From Candidatus Falkowbacteria bacterium CG10_big_fil_rev_8_21_14_0_10_43_11 (GTDB lineage Bacteria > Patescibacteriota > Patescibacteriia > Patescibacteriales > XYC2-FULL-47-12), in the NCBI GenBank assembly GCA_002778635.1, contig PFAS01000070.1, forward strand, positions 1 through 14,612: a stretch of 14,612 bases of DNA, read 5' to 3'. The position numbers were made by a program, and so were the translations under genes. The notes beneath the pieces are model-generated. The model ran no database searches and was not told where the DNA came from. It worked only from the letters and a program-made list of their open reading frames with translations. How positions within the stretch are numbered: position 1 is the first letter of the stretch; each line of letters starts with the position of its first letter. Below are positions 1 through 6,725 of this stretch, one piece after another.

Positions 1-308
1 CCGAGACCGGTTTGGATAAATTAATTACCGCGTCGTATAAATTATTAAATTTAATCACTTTTCTCACTTCCGGCGAGCCGGAAACCCGCGCTTGGACCGT
101 TCGGCAAGGCGCGCTCGCGCCGGAAGCCGCGGGCGTTATCCATACTGATTTTATCAAGGGCTTTATCCGCGCTGAAGTAATACCTTGGCAAGATTTTATC
201 GCGTGCGGCGGCTGGAGCAAAGCCAAAGAAAAAGGCCTTGTCCGAACCGAGGGCAAGACCTATGAAGTAAAAGACGGGGATACTTGTTACTTTTTGATAA
301 ACAAATAA
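1..308 (+). CDS. ychF: YchF/OLA1-family GTP-binding ATPase, C-terminal part (5' end outside window)
   Basis: This is the last ~102 codons of a gene that enters from the left edge; the frame is open back to base 3. The family binds ATP/GTP, associates with ribosomes and acts in stress and redox responses. The visible part is the C-terminal TGS-like region: 'LITFLTSGEPETRAWTVRQG' followed by the hallmark 'APEAAGVIHTDFIKGFIRAEV', then 'DFIACGGWSKAKEKGLVRTE' and a 'GDTCYFLINK' tail, matching the usual family C-terminus. The G-domain is not in the window. A TTG at position 12 is an internal Leu codon, not a start. The gene ends 14 bases before the convergent gene at 323-682, with no clear terminator hairpin between them. 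The identification rests on motif recall and is strong. Confidence 0.93.
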   Translation, partial: ETGLDKLITASYKLLNLITFLTSGEPETRAWTVRQGALAPEAAGVIHTDFIKGFIRAEVIPWQDFIACGGWSKAKEKGLVRTEGKTYEVKDGDTCYFLINK

Positions 309-322
309 CTACTTCTATAAAA

Positions 323-682
323 CTATTCGTCAGCTTCCGCGTAGTTTGAAAAAGAACGCAAATTTTTCGTCTTGGCGATTTTAAAATTTTCTTGCCGGCG
401 CAATTGTCCAAGTTGCCGCCGCACTTCCTTATGCGCTGAATTGGCAACGCCGTTTGTTATCAGCCACCAGCGCTTAAACGCCTTTAGCGCCCGGTTAGGC
501 GTCCGGGGATATTTTTCAACCCAAAATTCAGTACGCAAGTCAACAAACAGCGTTCCTTTTTTTCCTTTAAAAAAAGAAAGGAGCGCGATTGGGCTTTCGG
601 TATTACTGTCAAAAATACGATACACTTCCATTCCGTCCAGATGGCTTTTTTCCACGCTTATCTCCGTCTCTTTAATTTTCAT
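323..682 (-). CDS. Hypothetical protein, 119 aa
   Basis: The start ATG is preceded on the minus strand by AGAAGGAG about eight bases upstream, a good ribosome site, which favours this frame over the overlapping plus-strand frame. The product is basic and soluble, with no signal peptide or membrane segment. An N-terminal beta-rich stretch ('MEVYRIFDSNTESPIALLSF') is followed by a basic, probably helical C-terminal half ('ALKAFKRWWLITNGVANSAH' and 'EVRRQLGQLRRQENFK'). I do not recognise a family. It is convergent with ychF and divergent from the purine operon, so it is probably transcribed alone. It could be a nucleic-acid-binding protein from its charge, but that is a guess. Confidence 0.6.
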   Translation of the reverse strand: MKIKETEISVEKSHLDGMEVYRIFDSNTESPIALLSFFKGKKGTLFVDLRTEFWVEKYPRTPNRALKAFKRWWLITNGVANSAHKEVRRQLGQLRRQENFKIAKTKNLRSFSNYAEADE

Positions 683-686
683 TTGA

Positions 687-919
687 GCGGCTCCTTCTCT
701 TTTTACTAAAGATGTAAAACAAAGTTAATTCAATTAAGCCTTAAAAACTCTTCGCGGTCAAGGCCGGCCGCGCTCGCATTGCTTTTTCCCTCGTTTTATT
801 ATAAGGTTTAGACAAAGAAATGGGGCAAAATAGCTCATTAACAACTTAATTTCCGAAATGAATTTGGAATAGATGGAGTAAAAAAACAACAGAAAGAGAT
901 GAGAAAGGAGATATTTATC
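687..919. other. Divergent intergenic region upstream of the purine operon
   Basis: These 233 bases lie between the start of the minus-strand gene at 682 and purB. No ORF here has a credible ribosome site. A GC-rich patch near 753-774 (CGCGG...CCGCG arms around a GGCCGGCC core) could form a short hairpin. I see no consensus TTGACA promoter; TATAAG at 800-805 and TAGACA at about 809-814 are the nearest candidates and are weak. The purB ribosome site (AAAGGAG) is at its right end. A promoter for the purine operon must lie here or be unusual. Confidence 0.4.
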
Positions 920-1522
920 ATGCACGAAAGGTACGAAGACCAAAAAATCCGTGAAATTTGGTCCAATAAATTTAAGTTGGGCCTCTGGCAATTAACTGAA
1001 CTCGCGGTATTGCAGGCGAAGGAAAATTTAGGGAAAATACCATTGGAAACGACCGCCAAAATATCCGAAATTTTCCAAGAACATCCAATTGATATTGATT
1101 GGTGGAAAAAAAGAGACGGGGAAATCAATCACGACCTCAACGCTTTTTTGGAAGAGCGGATGCGTTGGTTGCCGCCGAAGTGGCAAAAGGACTTCCATGA
1201 AAAAATGACGTCCTACGATACGGAGGAGCCGGCGTTTGCGAGTATGCTGCGAGCTTCAGTTGAGTATGTACTGGAAAAATCCGCTATCTTCAAAGAAACT
1301 CTAAAAAGTATGGCAAAAAAGTACCGCTTTGTTGTTATGTTTGCTGAAACGCATGGGCAGGACGCCCAAGTTCAATCGTTTGGCAAGCGTTGTCTCTGCT
1401 GGCTTCAAGACTTAAACGCAAGTGAAGCCGCCTTAACGGAAACAATAAAAAATCTTCGGTATTCCAAATTGTCCGGCGCCGTTGAAAATTACCGAATTTC
1501 ACGGTTGTTTCGCTTCCAATGA
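920..1522 (+). pseudogene. purB: Adenylosuccinate lyase (PurB), N-terminal fragment of a frameshifted, internally deleted gene
   Basis: PurB cleaves SAICAR to AICAR and adenylosuccinate to AMP. The ATG at 920 is chosen over an upstream in-frame start because AAAGGAG lies 10 bases before it and the protein then begins 'MHERYEDQKIREIW', matching the family's 'RYSRPEM..IW' start. Later family marks are 'EINHDLNAFLEE' (for RHDV.AF), 'KMTSYDTEEPAF' (for the TSTDV region, degenerate), 'FAETHGQDAQVQSFGKRCLC' (for GRTHGQHAEPTTFG) and 'YSKLSGAVENY'. The frame then leaves the homology and stops at TGA 1520-1522, after 200 residues; the family norm is about 430. The C-terminus is found in another frame from 1482. 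It heads the purB-purE-purC operon. Loss of function is inferred; sequencing or assembly error is the main alternative. Confidence 0.82.
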
Positions 1523-1934
1523 AGCTAAAGAGTTGCTGAAAGAGTTGGGGCTGTCTGCCGGCATTACAGCGGAAGAGGCCTACCGAATTGTCCAGCTCGC
1601 CGCTTTTAACGCTTTTGATCCGGGTGATAAAATACGAAAATTAAGGGAGGAGTTGTCGGATTCATGGAACAAAGCAAATGAATTACTTATTGCTTTTCCC
1701 AAAATTCCGCGACCGGAACCTGTTTCTATCCAATATCTTATCGCTCAAGGGAGTCTGTGCGTTTCTTCCGAGCTTGGCGCTACGGAGACGGATGTGCAAC
1801 GCTGGAATCAAGCGCTTAGAGATATTTTTACTTCTAGTGCGAACCTCCAGCGTTGGAATGAGATATTCTCGTTGCCCTACTTGCTGCAAAATGAAAAAAT
1901 TTTGTTTCAAGAAATCTTAGGCCTAGCAGCCTAA
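1482..1934 (+). pseudogene. purB: Adenylosuccinate lyase (PurB), C-terminal fragment in a shifted frame
   Basis: This frame overlaps the N-terminal fragment by 41 bases. It has no internal Met codon; the only start near its beginning is a TTG at 1482 with no ribosome site, so it is more likely the continuation of a frameshifted purB than a separate gene. 'GITAEEAYRIVQLAAFNAF' matches the C-terminal family motif 'GLTREEAYxxVQ..AM.AW', and the end 'WNEIFSLPYLL...ILFQEILG' resembles 'LFDPEYYL...IFERV'. Joined to the first fragment the protein is still about 150 residues short. The missing part holds the central helices and the signature loop SSxMPxKxNP with the catalytic Ser. purE follows after a 30-base gap. 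Confidence 0.75.
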
Positions 1935-1964
1935 AAATCTTCAAAAGGACGAAAGGAAACGCTT

Positions 1965-2516
1965 ATGGAACCAATTTTAATTGGCATTATCGTCGGTTCT
2001 GACTCTGATTTAAAAAGCCAGTGCCTGTCCGGTCTGCAAATCCTGCGGGATGACGAAAAGGCGGCGGTCGTGGCGGTAATAACTGCCAGCATTCACCGTA
2101 ATACCGAGGAGGTATTGGAATTTCTCCGAAACTATGCGTTGCAAGCGGGAGTTTTTATTATCGGCGCCGGTTGGGCAAACCACTTAACCGGTTTTTGCGA
2201 GGCTTATTTGCGTAATGTTTTGCGTAGTACTGCTCCGATTATCGGAGTTGCTTTTACTGACGAGTCAAGCCAAACGGATGAAGAAAGAGTCCGGCACGGG
2301 CAGGCGGCAAGATTAAGTATTACTGAAGTGCCCGGCACGCAGGTAATTTGGCGGGATGATTTAGGGCAATTTGCCGGTTCTTACGGATTTGAACGCGCCT
2401 GCAAATTTGCGGCTAAAGGACAATTTCCGGCAATCGTTTTGCAAGAACCGAAGCTGACTCACAACAGAACGCTTGTAGAAGCGTTGGAATTTATTAAAAA
2501 AGAAAGAGAGGTATAA
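1965..2516 (+). CDS. purE: N5-carboxyaminoimidazole ribonucleotide mutase-like protein (PurE)
   Basis: PurE moves the carboxyl of N5-CAIR to C4 to give CAIR in de novo purine synthesis. The ATG follows AAAGGAA about nine bases upstream. Class I PurE motifs are seen but are divergent: 'GIIVGSDSD' at residues 7-15 (phosphate binding), 'ASIHRNTEEVLEF' at 41-53 in place of SAHR (His44 corresponds to the catalytic His), and 'IIGAGWANHLTGF' at 65-77 for GAGGAAHLPGM. At 183 residues it is slightly longer than the usual ~160-170. It lies between purB and purC; only four bases separate it from purC, so the pair is co-transcribed. No PurK is in the window. The family call is confident; activity is uncertain because of the altered motifs. 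Confidence 0.82.
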   Translation: MEPILIGIIVGSDSDLKSQCLSGLQILRDDEKAAVVAVITASIHRNTEEVLEFLRNYALQAGVFIIGAGWANHLTGFCEAYLRNVLRSTAPIIGVAFTDESSQTDEERVRHGQAARLSITEVPGTQVIWRDDLGQFAGSYGFERACKFAAKGQFPAIVLQEPKLTHNRTLVEALEFIKKEREV

Positions 2517-2520
2517 AAAC

Positions 2521-3561
2521 ATGGCACTTCTGCCTGAATGGCGATCAAAACTCATTATCCCCTCGCTCGCTAATAATTTGCGGTATCAAGGGAAAGTACG
2601 GGATGTATATAATATTCCAAGACATCCCGACTGGTTACTGCAAGTTGCGACCAACAGCGTCAGCATCTTTGATATTATCTTGGGGCAACAGATGGACCAA
2701 AAGGGAGCAGTTCTTACGGCGATCACTCATTTTTGGTTTCAAAAGCTGTGTACAAACATCCCTCACCATCTTGTTGCGTCAAGTTTAAACTCCAACTTGA
2801 ATGCCGTTCATGATATTATAAAGCAATATCCTGATATCCCGTTGGAACGCGCGTTGGTGGTGGCGAAAAAAACTCCCAGCCGGTATGAACTCATTTTCCG
2901 CAGGCATTTGGGCGGATCGGCATTTAAGGAGTATCAAGCAACCTGCTCTGTTGCCGGCCAGCCTCTGCTTCCCGGACTGCCGCAGTGGGCTGAACTGCCG
3001 AAAGCACTTTTTACGCCATCCACCAAGGCGCACGAAGGGCATGATACTAATATTTCCGTTCCAGCTTTCTTTACGAAAACCGGCGATACCGGCAGGCGGA
3101 CGGTGGCTCTGCTTCAATACTTATATGAACAGGCTTATGATTACGCGAGAGAGCGCGGCATCCTTTTGCTGGATACAAAATTTGAGGTGAGTTGGGAAGA
3201 CGGGAAGATTGTTATTATTGACGAAATTTTCACGCCTGATTCATCCCGTTACATGTTTAAAACCGACTGGCTTAATATGCTGGTTAATGGCACAAATGCT
3301 GTCTTTAAAGACAAACAGGTAATACGGGACTGGGGTTTACAAACTAAAACTCCGTTTGTGGATAATCTTCAACAGATTGATGCCACGAACAAAGAGCATG
3401 TTTGGTTCGTACAGCATAAAATCGTTGTTCCTGATAATATTCTGCGGCAGGCGCAAAAAGTTTATCTGGACATTTTTGAACGGCTTCCCGGCAAACAACT
3501 CGGCGACTACCAATATGACAAGATGGGGATTAAAGATGCCCCGCGATCCTGCGTCAATTAA
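2521..3561 (+). CDS. purC: Phosphoribosylaminoimidazole-succinocarboxamide synthase (SAICAR synthetase, PurC)
   Basis: The enzyme couples CAIR and aspartate with ATP to form SAICAR. Motifs in order: 'GKVRDVYNIP' at 24-33 (ATP loop), 'NSVSIFDIILGQQMDQKG' at 45-62 (for D.iSAFD), 'RYELIFRRHLGGSAFKEYQ' at 121-139, 'LFTPSTKAHEGHDTNIS' at 163-179 (for PIFTPSTKAEEGHDENIS), 'LLDTKFEV' at 217-224 and 'IIDEIFTPDSSRY' at 232-244. These cover the substrate and ATP sites, so it looks functional. At 346 residues it resembles the longer (~300 aa) PurC type with extra loops. The ribosome site (GAGAGG) is weak and translation is probably coupled to purE. A strong terminator follows about 24 bases after the stop and ends the purine operon. 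Confidence 0.93.
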   Translation: MALLPEWRSKLIIPSLANNLRYQGKVRDVYNIPRHPDWLLQVATNSVSIFDIILGQQMDQKGAVLTAITHFWFQKLCTNIPHHLVASSLNSNLNAVHDIIKQYPDIPLERALVVAKKTPSRYELIFRRHLGGSAFKEYQATCSVAGQPLLPGLPQWAELPKALFTPSTKAHEGHDTNISVPAFFTKTGDTGRRTVALLQYLYEQAYDYARERGILLLDTKFEVSWEDGKIVIIDEIFTPDSSRYMFKTDWLNMLVNGTNAVFKDKQVIRDWGLQTKTPFVDNLQQIDATNKEHVWFVQHKIVVPDNILRQAQKVYLDIFERLPGKQLGDYQYDKMGIKDAPRSCVN

Positions 3562-3584
3562 TGATCATTTTATAAAATTAACTG

Positions 3585-3617
3585 AAAGGGTGCGTTATTA
3601 AAGGCACCCTTTTTTTA
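3585..3617 (+). terminator. Rho-independent terminator of the purine operon
   Basis: A perfect 9-bp stem (AAAGGGTGC at 3585-3593 with GCACCCTTT at 3604-3612, loop of 10) runs directly into a T-tract. It lies just after the purC stop. Confidence 0.93.
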
Positions 3618-3642
3618 TTCCTTTAAACTCTTTTTTTTGACC

Positions 3643-3675
3643 CGCCTTCGTCCCAAACAACTCGGGACTGCGGCG
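3643..3675. repeat. GC-rich hairpin between purC and glyA
   Basis: CGCC and GTCCC arms (3643-3654) pair with GGGAC and GGCG (3664-3675) around a symmetrical 3/3 internal loop and a 9-base loop. A T-run starts about 14 bases downstream. The core TCCCAAACAACTCGGGAC is nearly repeated at 10441-10459, so it may be a small dispersed repeat rather than a terminator. Confidence 0.55.
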
Positions 3676-3694
3676 AGGCAAGCAAACCTTTTTT

Positions 3695-3723
3695 TTGACA
3701 AACATTTCTTCTGGGCATATCAT
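3695..3723 (+). promoter_or_regulatory. Sigma-70-type promoter of glyA
   Basis: TTGACA (3695-3700) is a perfect -35 box; 17 bases separate it from TATCAT (3718-3723). Transcription would start near 3730, giving a 5' leader of about 75 bases before glyA. Confidence 0.8.
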
Positions 3724-3768
3724 TAAAATACAAAAAAATTGCTATCAAATTTTTTGATTTCGTAGCGT

Positions 3769-3800
3769 AACAATTCAACAATATAACAATTTAACAATTT
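3769..3800 (+). repeat. Four tandem 8-bp AACAATNN repeats in the glyA leader
   Basis: AACAATTC, AACAATAT, AACAATTT and AACAATTT follow each other with exact 8-base spacing and end five bases before the glyA ATG. They occupy the place where a Shine-Dalgarno site would be; none is present. Confidence 0.85.
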
Positions 3801-3805
3801 TCTTT

Positions 3806-5050
3806 ATGCAATTTACCTCTCTACAACAAGACCAACAAATTTACGACCTCCTGCGAAAAGAAATCAGCCGCCAGCGCGAGGGCATAGAATTAATCCCGTC
3901 GGAAAATTATACTTCCGGCGCGGTGATGGAGGTGATGGGCTCAATTTTGACCAATAAATACTCGGAAGGGTATCCGGGTAAACGCTACTATGGCGGACAA
4001 GAAAATATTGACGCGCTGGAAAATATCGCAATTGAACGCGCCAAACAACTTTTTAACGCCGAACATGTTAATGTCCAACCTTATTCCGGTTCCCCGGCCA
4101 ACGCGGCCGTCTATTTTGCGTTATTAAATTACGGCGATACGATTATGGGCTTAAAATTGGACCACGGCGGACACATAACGCACGGTTTGCCGATTAGTTT
4201 TTCCGGTAAAAGTTATAAAGTAATTCCTTACACTTGCAAACCCGACGGCTGGCTGGATATGGACGAAGTGGAGCAATTGGCGCAGGAACATAAACCAAAG
4301 TTGATTGTTGCCGGTTTTACCGCCTATCCGCGCGCGATTGATTGGAAACGATTCCGTGAAATCGCGGATAGCATTGGCGCCATCGCCTTTGCTGATATTT
4401 CGCACACCGCCGGTTTAATCGCTGGAAAACAATTGGAAAACCCGACGCCTTATTTTGATGTTGTGATGACGACGACGCATAAAACTATGCGCGGACCGCG
4501 CGGCGCGATTATTATGTGCAAAGAAAAATACGCCAAAGCTATTGACCGCGCCGTATTCCCCGGACTGCAAGGCGGACCGCACGAACATGTTATCGCGGGC
4601 AAAGCAGTTTGTTTTGCTGAAGCATTATTGCCGGATTTTCAAGACTACGCGAAACAAATTATTCTAAACGCCAAAGCGCTCGCGGACGCGCTTAAACAAA
4701 ACGGCTTTAAACTCGTAACTGACGGGACCGACACGCATTTGATTCTAATTGATTTAACGAATAAAAATATTACAGGCAAAGAGGCGCAAACGGCGCTGGA
4801 TGTAGTCGGCATTACCGCGAACAAAAATACCATTCCGCATGAGCCGCGCAGTCCGATGGACCCGTCCGGCTTGCGACTAGGTACGCCGGCCGCGACCACT
4901 CGCGGCATGAAAGAACCGGACATGCAAAAAATCGCAGGGTGGATTAACGAAGCTGTCGTGAATAAAGACGACGCGGCAAAATTACAAAATATAAAAGAAG
5001 AGGTGAAAAATTTCTGTCTGCAATTTCCGTTGCCGGGAGTTCACGAATAA
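3806..5050 (+). CDS. glyA: Serine hydroxymethyltransferase (GlyA)
   Basis: A PLP enzyme converting serine and THF to glycine and 5,10-methylene-THF in the cytosol. The protein is full length (414 aa; the family is ~410-420). Motifs seen: 'GIELIPSENYTS' at 26-37, 'NKYSEGYPGKRYYGG' at 50-64, 'QPYSGSPANAAVYFALL' at 91-107, 'FADISHTAGLIAG' at 195-207 (Asp197 holds the PLP pyridine nitrogen) and 'DVVMTTTHKTMRGPRG' at 218-233, with Lys226 the expected Schiff-base lysine. Near the C-terminus 'SGLRLGTPAATTRGM' carries the substrate-binding Arg. It has its own consensus promoter and a terminator on both sides, so it is a single-gene unit. No Shine-Dalgarno site precedes the ATG. Together with folD it supplies one-carbon units. 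No key residue is missing. Confidence 0.97.
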   Translation: MQFTSLQQDQQIYDLLRKEISRQREGIELIPSENYTSGAVMEVMGSILTNKYSEGYPGKRYYGGQENIDALENIAIERAKQLFNAEHVNVQPYSGSPANAAVYFALLNYGDTIMGLKLDHGGHITHGLPISFSGKSYKVIPYTCKPDGWLDMDEVEQLAQEHKPKLIVAGFTAYPRAIDWKRFREIADSIGAIAFADISHTAGLIAGKQLENPTPYFDVVMTTTHKTMRGPRGAIIMCKEKYAKAIDRAVFPGLQGGPHEHVIAGKAVCFAEALLPDFQDYAKQIILNAKALADALKQNGFKLVTDGTDTHLILIDLTNKNITGKEAQTALDVVGITANKNTIPHEPRSPMDPSGLRLGTPAATTRGMKEPDMQKIAGWINEAVVNKDDAAKLQNIKEEVKNFCLQFPLPGVHE

Positions 5051-5114
5051 TCACCCCGAAGGACAGCAGACTGCCTATGGGGCAGACAAATTAATTGACG
5101 AATTATCACTAATA

Positions 5115-5148
5115 AAAAAGGGGCTTGACCAAAAGTCAAACCCTTTTT
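5115..5148. terminator. Bidirectional terminator between glyA (+) and the minus-strand gene pair
   Basis: AAAAAGGG plus TTGAC on the left pairs with GTCAA plus CCCTTTTT on the right, with a small internal bulge and a CAAAA loop. A-runs and T-runs flank both sides, so it can stop transcription from either strand. Confidence 0.88.
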
Positions 5149-5176
5149 AAGAACAAATTATTATAAACTTAAAATT

Positions 5177-5359
5177 TCAGCCAACGACTAACTTTATAAG
5201 CTCCTGCAGTTCTTTCGGAAAAGGAACTTTATCTTCTAACGGATACAAAAAATCTATTAATCTTTCAAATCTCGCTGCGTCACTTTCCGTTATATCGCAG
5301 TCTTCGCTATTGAAATAAATGTCTTCCTCACGACAGTCACTTATATATTTAGCAACCAA
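5177..5359 (-). pseudogene. In-frame continuation of the 5360-5644 gene beyond a TAA stop
   Basis: This 60-codon frame begins with TTG directly after the TAA that ends the 94-aa upstream frame, in the same reading frame. It has no ribosome site of its own and no internal Met. The sequence is protein-like and acidic ('DCREEDIYFNSEDCDITESD' then 'ARFERLIDFLYPLEDKVPFP' and a hydrophobic end). The simplest reading is the C-terminal third of a ~155-aa protein cut off by a nonsense mutation. Other possibilities are reinitiation at TAA-TTG, low-level readthrough, or a sequencing error. The bidirectional terminator lies about 28 bases downstream. Confidence 0.5.
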
Positions 5360-5644
5360 TTATTGCCTATATGCCTGTCTTCTTCCTAAAAAATCGATGC
5401 CGTGTGGGGATTCCAAAAAATTTATACATTGTTCAAGAAACTCTTTCAACACCTCTTTTAAAGCAACCGACTTATCCGCCAACTCCAAGCGATGTTTATG
5501 TTCCATTTCCTCCAAGCGCATCCTACTTTTAGCAGAATGTCGGCGGAAAAACAACCCTGCCAACAAACCAGCGATAAAAAATATCGCGCCCTGCCAAAAG
5601 TTAACACCCTGAACTAAATTACTAATAATTTCGGTAACGCTCAT
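5360..5644 (-). CDS. Membrane-anchored coiled-coil protein, 94 aa
   Basis: The ATG is preceded by AAGGAG eight bases upstream, and a TTGACA -35 box lies about 70 bases upstream. One membrane helix is visible at about residues 16-34 ('FWQGAIFFIAGLLAGLFF'), followed by a basic 'RRHSAKSR' stop-transfer segment and a charged, probably coiled-coil helix ('MRLEEMEHKHRLELADKSVA...'). The predicted topology is a short N-terminus outside or periplasmic and the helix in the cytoplasm. I do not recognise a family. The frame ends at TAA 5360-5362, but the same frame is open for 60 more codons, so the native protein may be ~155 aa. Confidence 0.65.
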   Translation of the reverse strand: MSVTEIISNLVQGVNFWQGAIFFIAGLLAGLFFRRHSAKSRMRLEEMEHKHRLELADKSVALKEVLKEFLEQCINFLESPHGIDFLGRRQAYRQ

Positions 5645-5690
5645 CGCTTTTACTCCTTTTTTGTATTGAATAAGAACAATCTTTGCTTAA

Positions 5691-5719
5691 AAACTATCAT
5701 AAATTTTAAATCCTGTCAA
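5691..5719 (-). promoter_or_regulatory. Probable promoter of the 5360-5644 gene
   Basis: On the minus strand TTGACA (5719-5714) is followed after 17 bases by TAGTTT (5696-5691), a poor -10 match. The perfect -35 box and spacing support it; a start near 5685 would give a ~40-base leader. Confidence 0.5.
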
Positions 5720-5779
5720 CTTTTCTTGCCTAACTCCTTAATAACCCTTACAATACAAATATCACATTACATATTATTC

Positions 5780-5800
5780 GTTATGTGTTACGCGTTACGC
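5780..5800 (+). repeat. Three tandem 7-bp GTTAYGY repeats just upstream of folD
   Basis: GTTATGT, GTTACGC and GTTACGC stand in tandem at 5780-5786, 5787-5793 and 5794-5800, ending seven bases before the folD ATG. As with glyA, they replace a Shine-Dalgarno site. No clear promoter is seen upstream. Confidence 0.75.
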
Positions 5801-5807
5801 GAAAATT

Positions 5808-6677
5808 ATGTGCGAAATCATCGACGGCCGCGCTTTGGCCGACAAAATCAAAGACAAAATCGTGCAAGAAATAGTAAAACTGCTGGTTTTACCAAATGAT
5901 GGAAACAGACACCCCAACCTGGCGATTATTTTGGTTGGCGAACGGCCGGATTCCAAACTCTATGTCGCGCGCAAAGAAAAAGAAGCGACCAAATGCGGCA
6001 TTGACACGCATGTTTATAAATTTGCCGAGGATGCGAGCGAACAAGAACTGCTTGATTGCATCGGCTTTTTAAACCGCGACGATTTGATTGACGGCATTTT
6101 GTTGCAGTTGCCTTTGCCGCCGCAATTTAATACTGACAAAATTGTCGCGGCCATCAGCCCGGACAAAGAAGTGGACGGCTTTCATCCGGATAATTTAAAA
6201 AAAATATACGCGGGCGAACCGTATCAAATGCCGGTGCTGGCCGCGGTGATTTTGGAAATTTTAACCAGCATTAATTGCAATTTACAAAATAAAACTGTCG
6301 CGCTCCTCGCGCATAGCGATATTTTTATGAACGGCATCGGAGAAATTTTAAAACAATGCGGCGCGGTTATTTTACCCTGTCATTACGACGAAAATAGCAA
6401 AAACAACTTGCAAATTTGTACCAAACAAGCTGACATCGTTATTACGGCCGTCGGCAAAAAACATTATCTAACCGCTGATTATTTAAAACCGGACGCGGTG
6501 GTAATTGATATTGGCATTATCCGCGAAGGCGACGAAACTTTTGGCGATGTCGATTTTGCGAGCGCGAGTAAAGTCGCCTCTTTCATTACGCCCGTTCCCG
6601 GCGGCGTCGGCCCGATGACAATTGCCTGCGCGCTAAGGAATGTGTTGGAATTATATAAAAAAAATAAAAAATTTTGA
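5808..6677 (+). CDS. folD: Methylene-THF dehydrogenase/cyclohydrolase (FolD), with altered NADP motif
   Basis: FolD interconverts 5,10-methylene-THF and 10-formyl-THF. Length (289 aa) is normal. The active site is intact: 'YVARKEK' at 52-58 gives Tyr52 and Lys56, 'GILLQLPLP' at 96-104 gives Gln100, and 'EVDGFHPDN' at 121-129 gives Asp123. The C-terminal signature 'TPVPGGVGPMT' at 261-271 is perfect. Two usual motifs have changed: 'PCTPxG' is 'YQMPVLAAV' (139-147) and the dinucleotide motif 'GRSxxVGxP' is 'AHSDIFMNGI' (168-177), losing the Gly-Arg and the VGxP. NADP binding may be weaker or different. The ATG has no ribosome site. The hicBA promoter overlaps its stop codon. Family identity is certain; cofactor use is open. 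Confidence 0.93.
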   Translation: MCEIIDGRALADKIKDKIVQEIVKLLVLPNDGNRHPNLAIILVGERPDSKLYVARKEKEATKCGIDTHVYKFAEDASEQELLDCIGFLNRDDLIDGILLQLPLPPQFNTDKIVAAISPDKEVDGFHPDNLKKIYAGEPYQMPVLAAVILEILTSINCNLQNKTVALLAHSDIFMNGIGEILKQCGAVILPCHYDENSKNNLQICTKQADIVITAVGKKHYLTADYLKPDAVVIDIGIIREGDETFGDVDFASASKVASFITPVPGGVGPMTIACALRNVLELYKKNKKF

Positions 6678-6702
6678 CAAAAACAATTTTTTGCTTTATA
6701 TT
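6674..6702 (+). promoter_or_regulatory. Consensus promoter of hicBA, overlapping the folD stop
   Basis: TTGACA (6674-6679) shares bases with the folD TGA stop; after 17 bases comes TATATT (6697-6702). The predicted start near 6709 leaves only a ~17-base leader before hicB, with no Shine-Dalgarno site. Confidence 0.82.
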
Positions 6703-6725
6703 ATAAGAGTAACCTGTACAAAAAT

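Noticed and set aside
372..686. Plus-strand 104-aa frame
   Set aside because: It is antisense to the minus-strand frame at 323-682, has no ribosome site, and the minus-strand gene has a good one.
899..919. Earlier start for purB
   Set aside because: The AAAGGAG site and family N-terminus support the ATG at 920.
1482..1522. Programmed ribosomal frameshift joining the purB fragments
   Set aside because: No slippery heptamer or downstream structure was seen, and even a joined product would lack the catalytic loop.
2785..3117. Antisense frames within purC, glyA, recQ and others
   Set aside because: They are shadows of well-supported genes, without ribosome sites or recognisable products.
5051..5090. 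Short CTGCC/GGCAG hairpin after glyA
   Set aside because: Only 5 bp with no T-tract; the strong terminator at 5115-5148 explains the end of the transcript.
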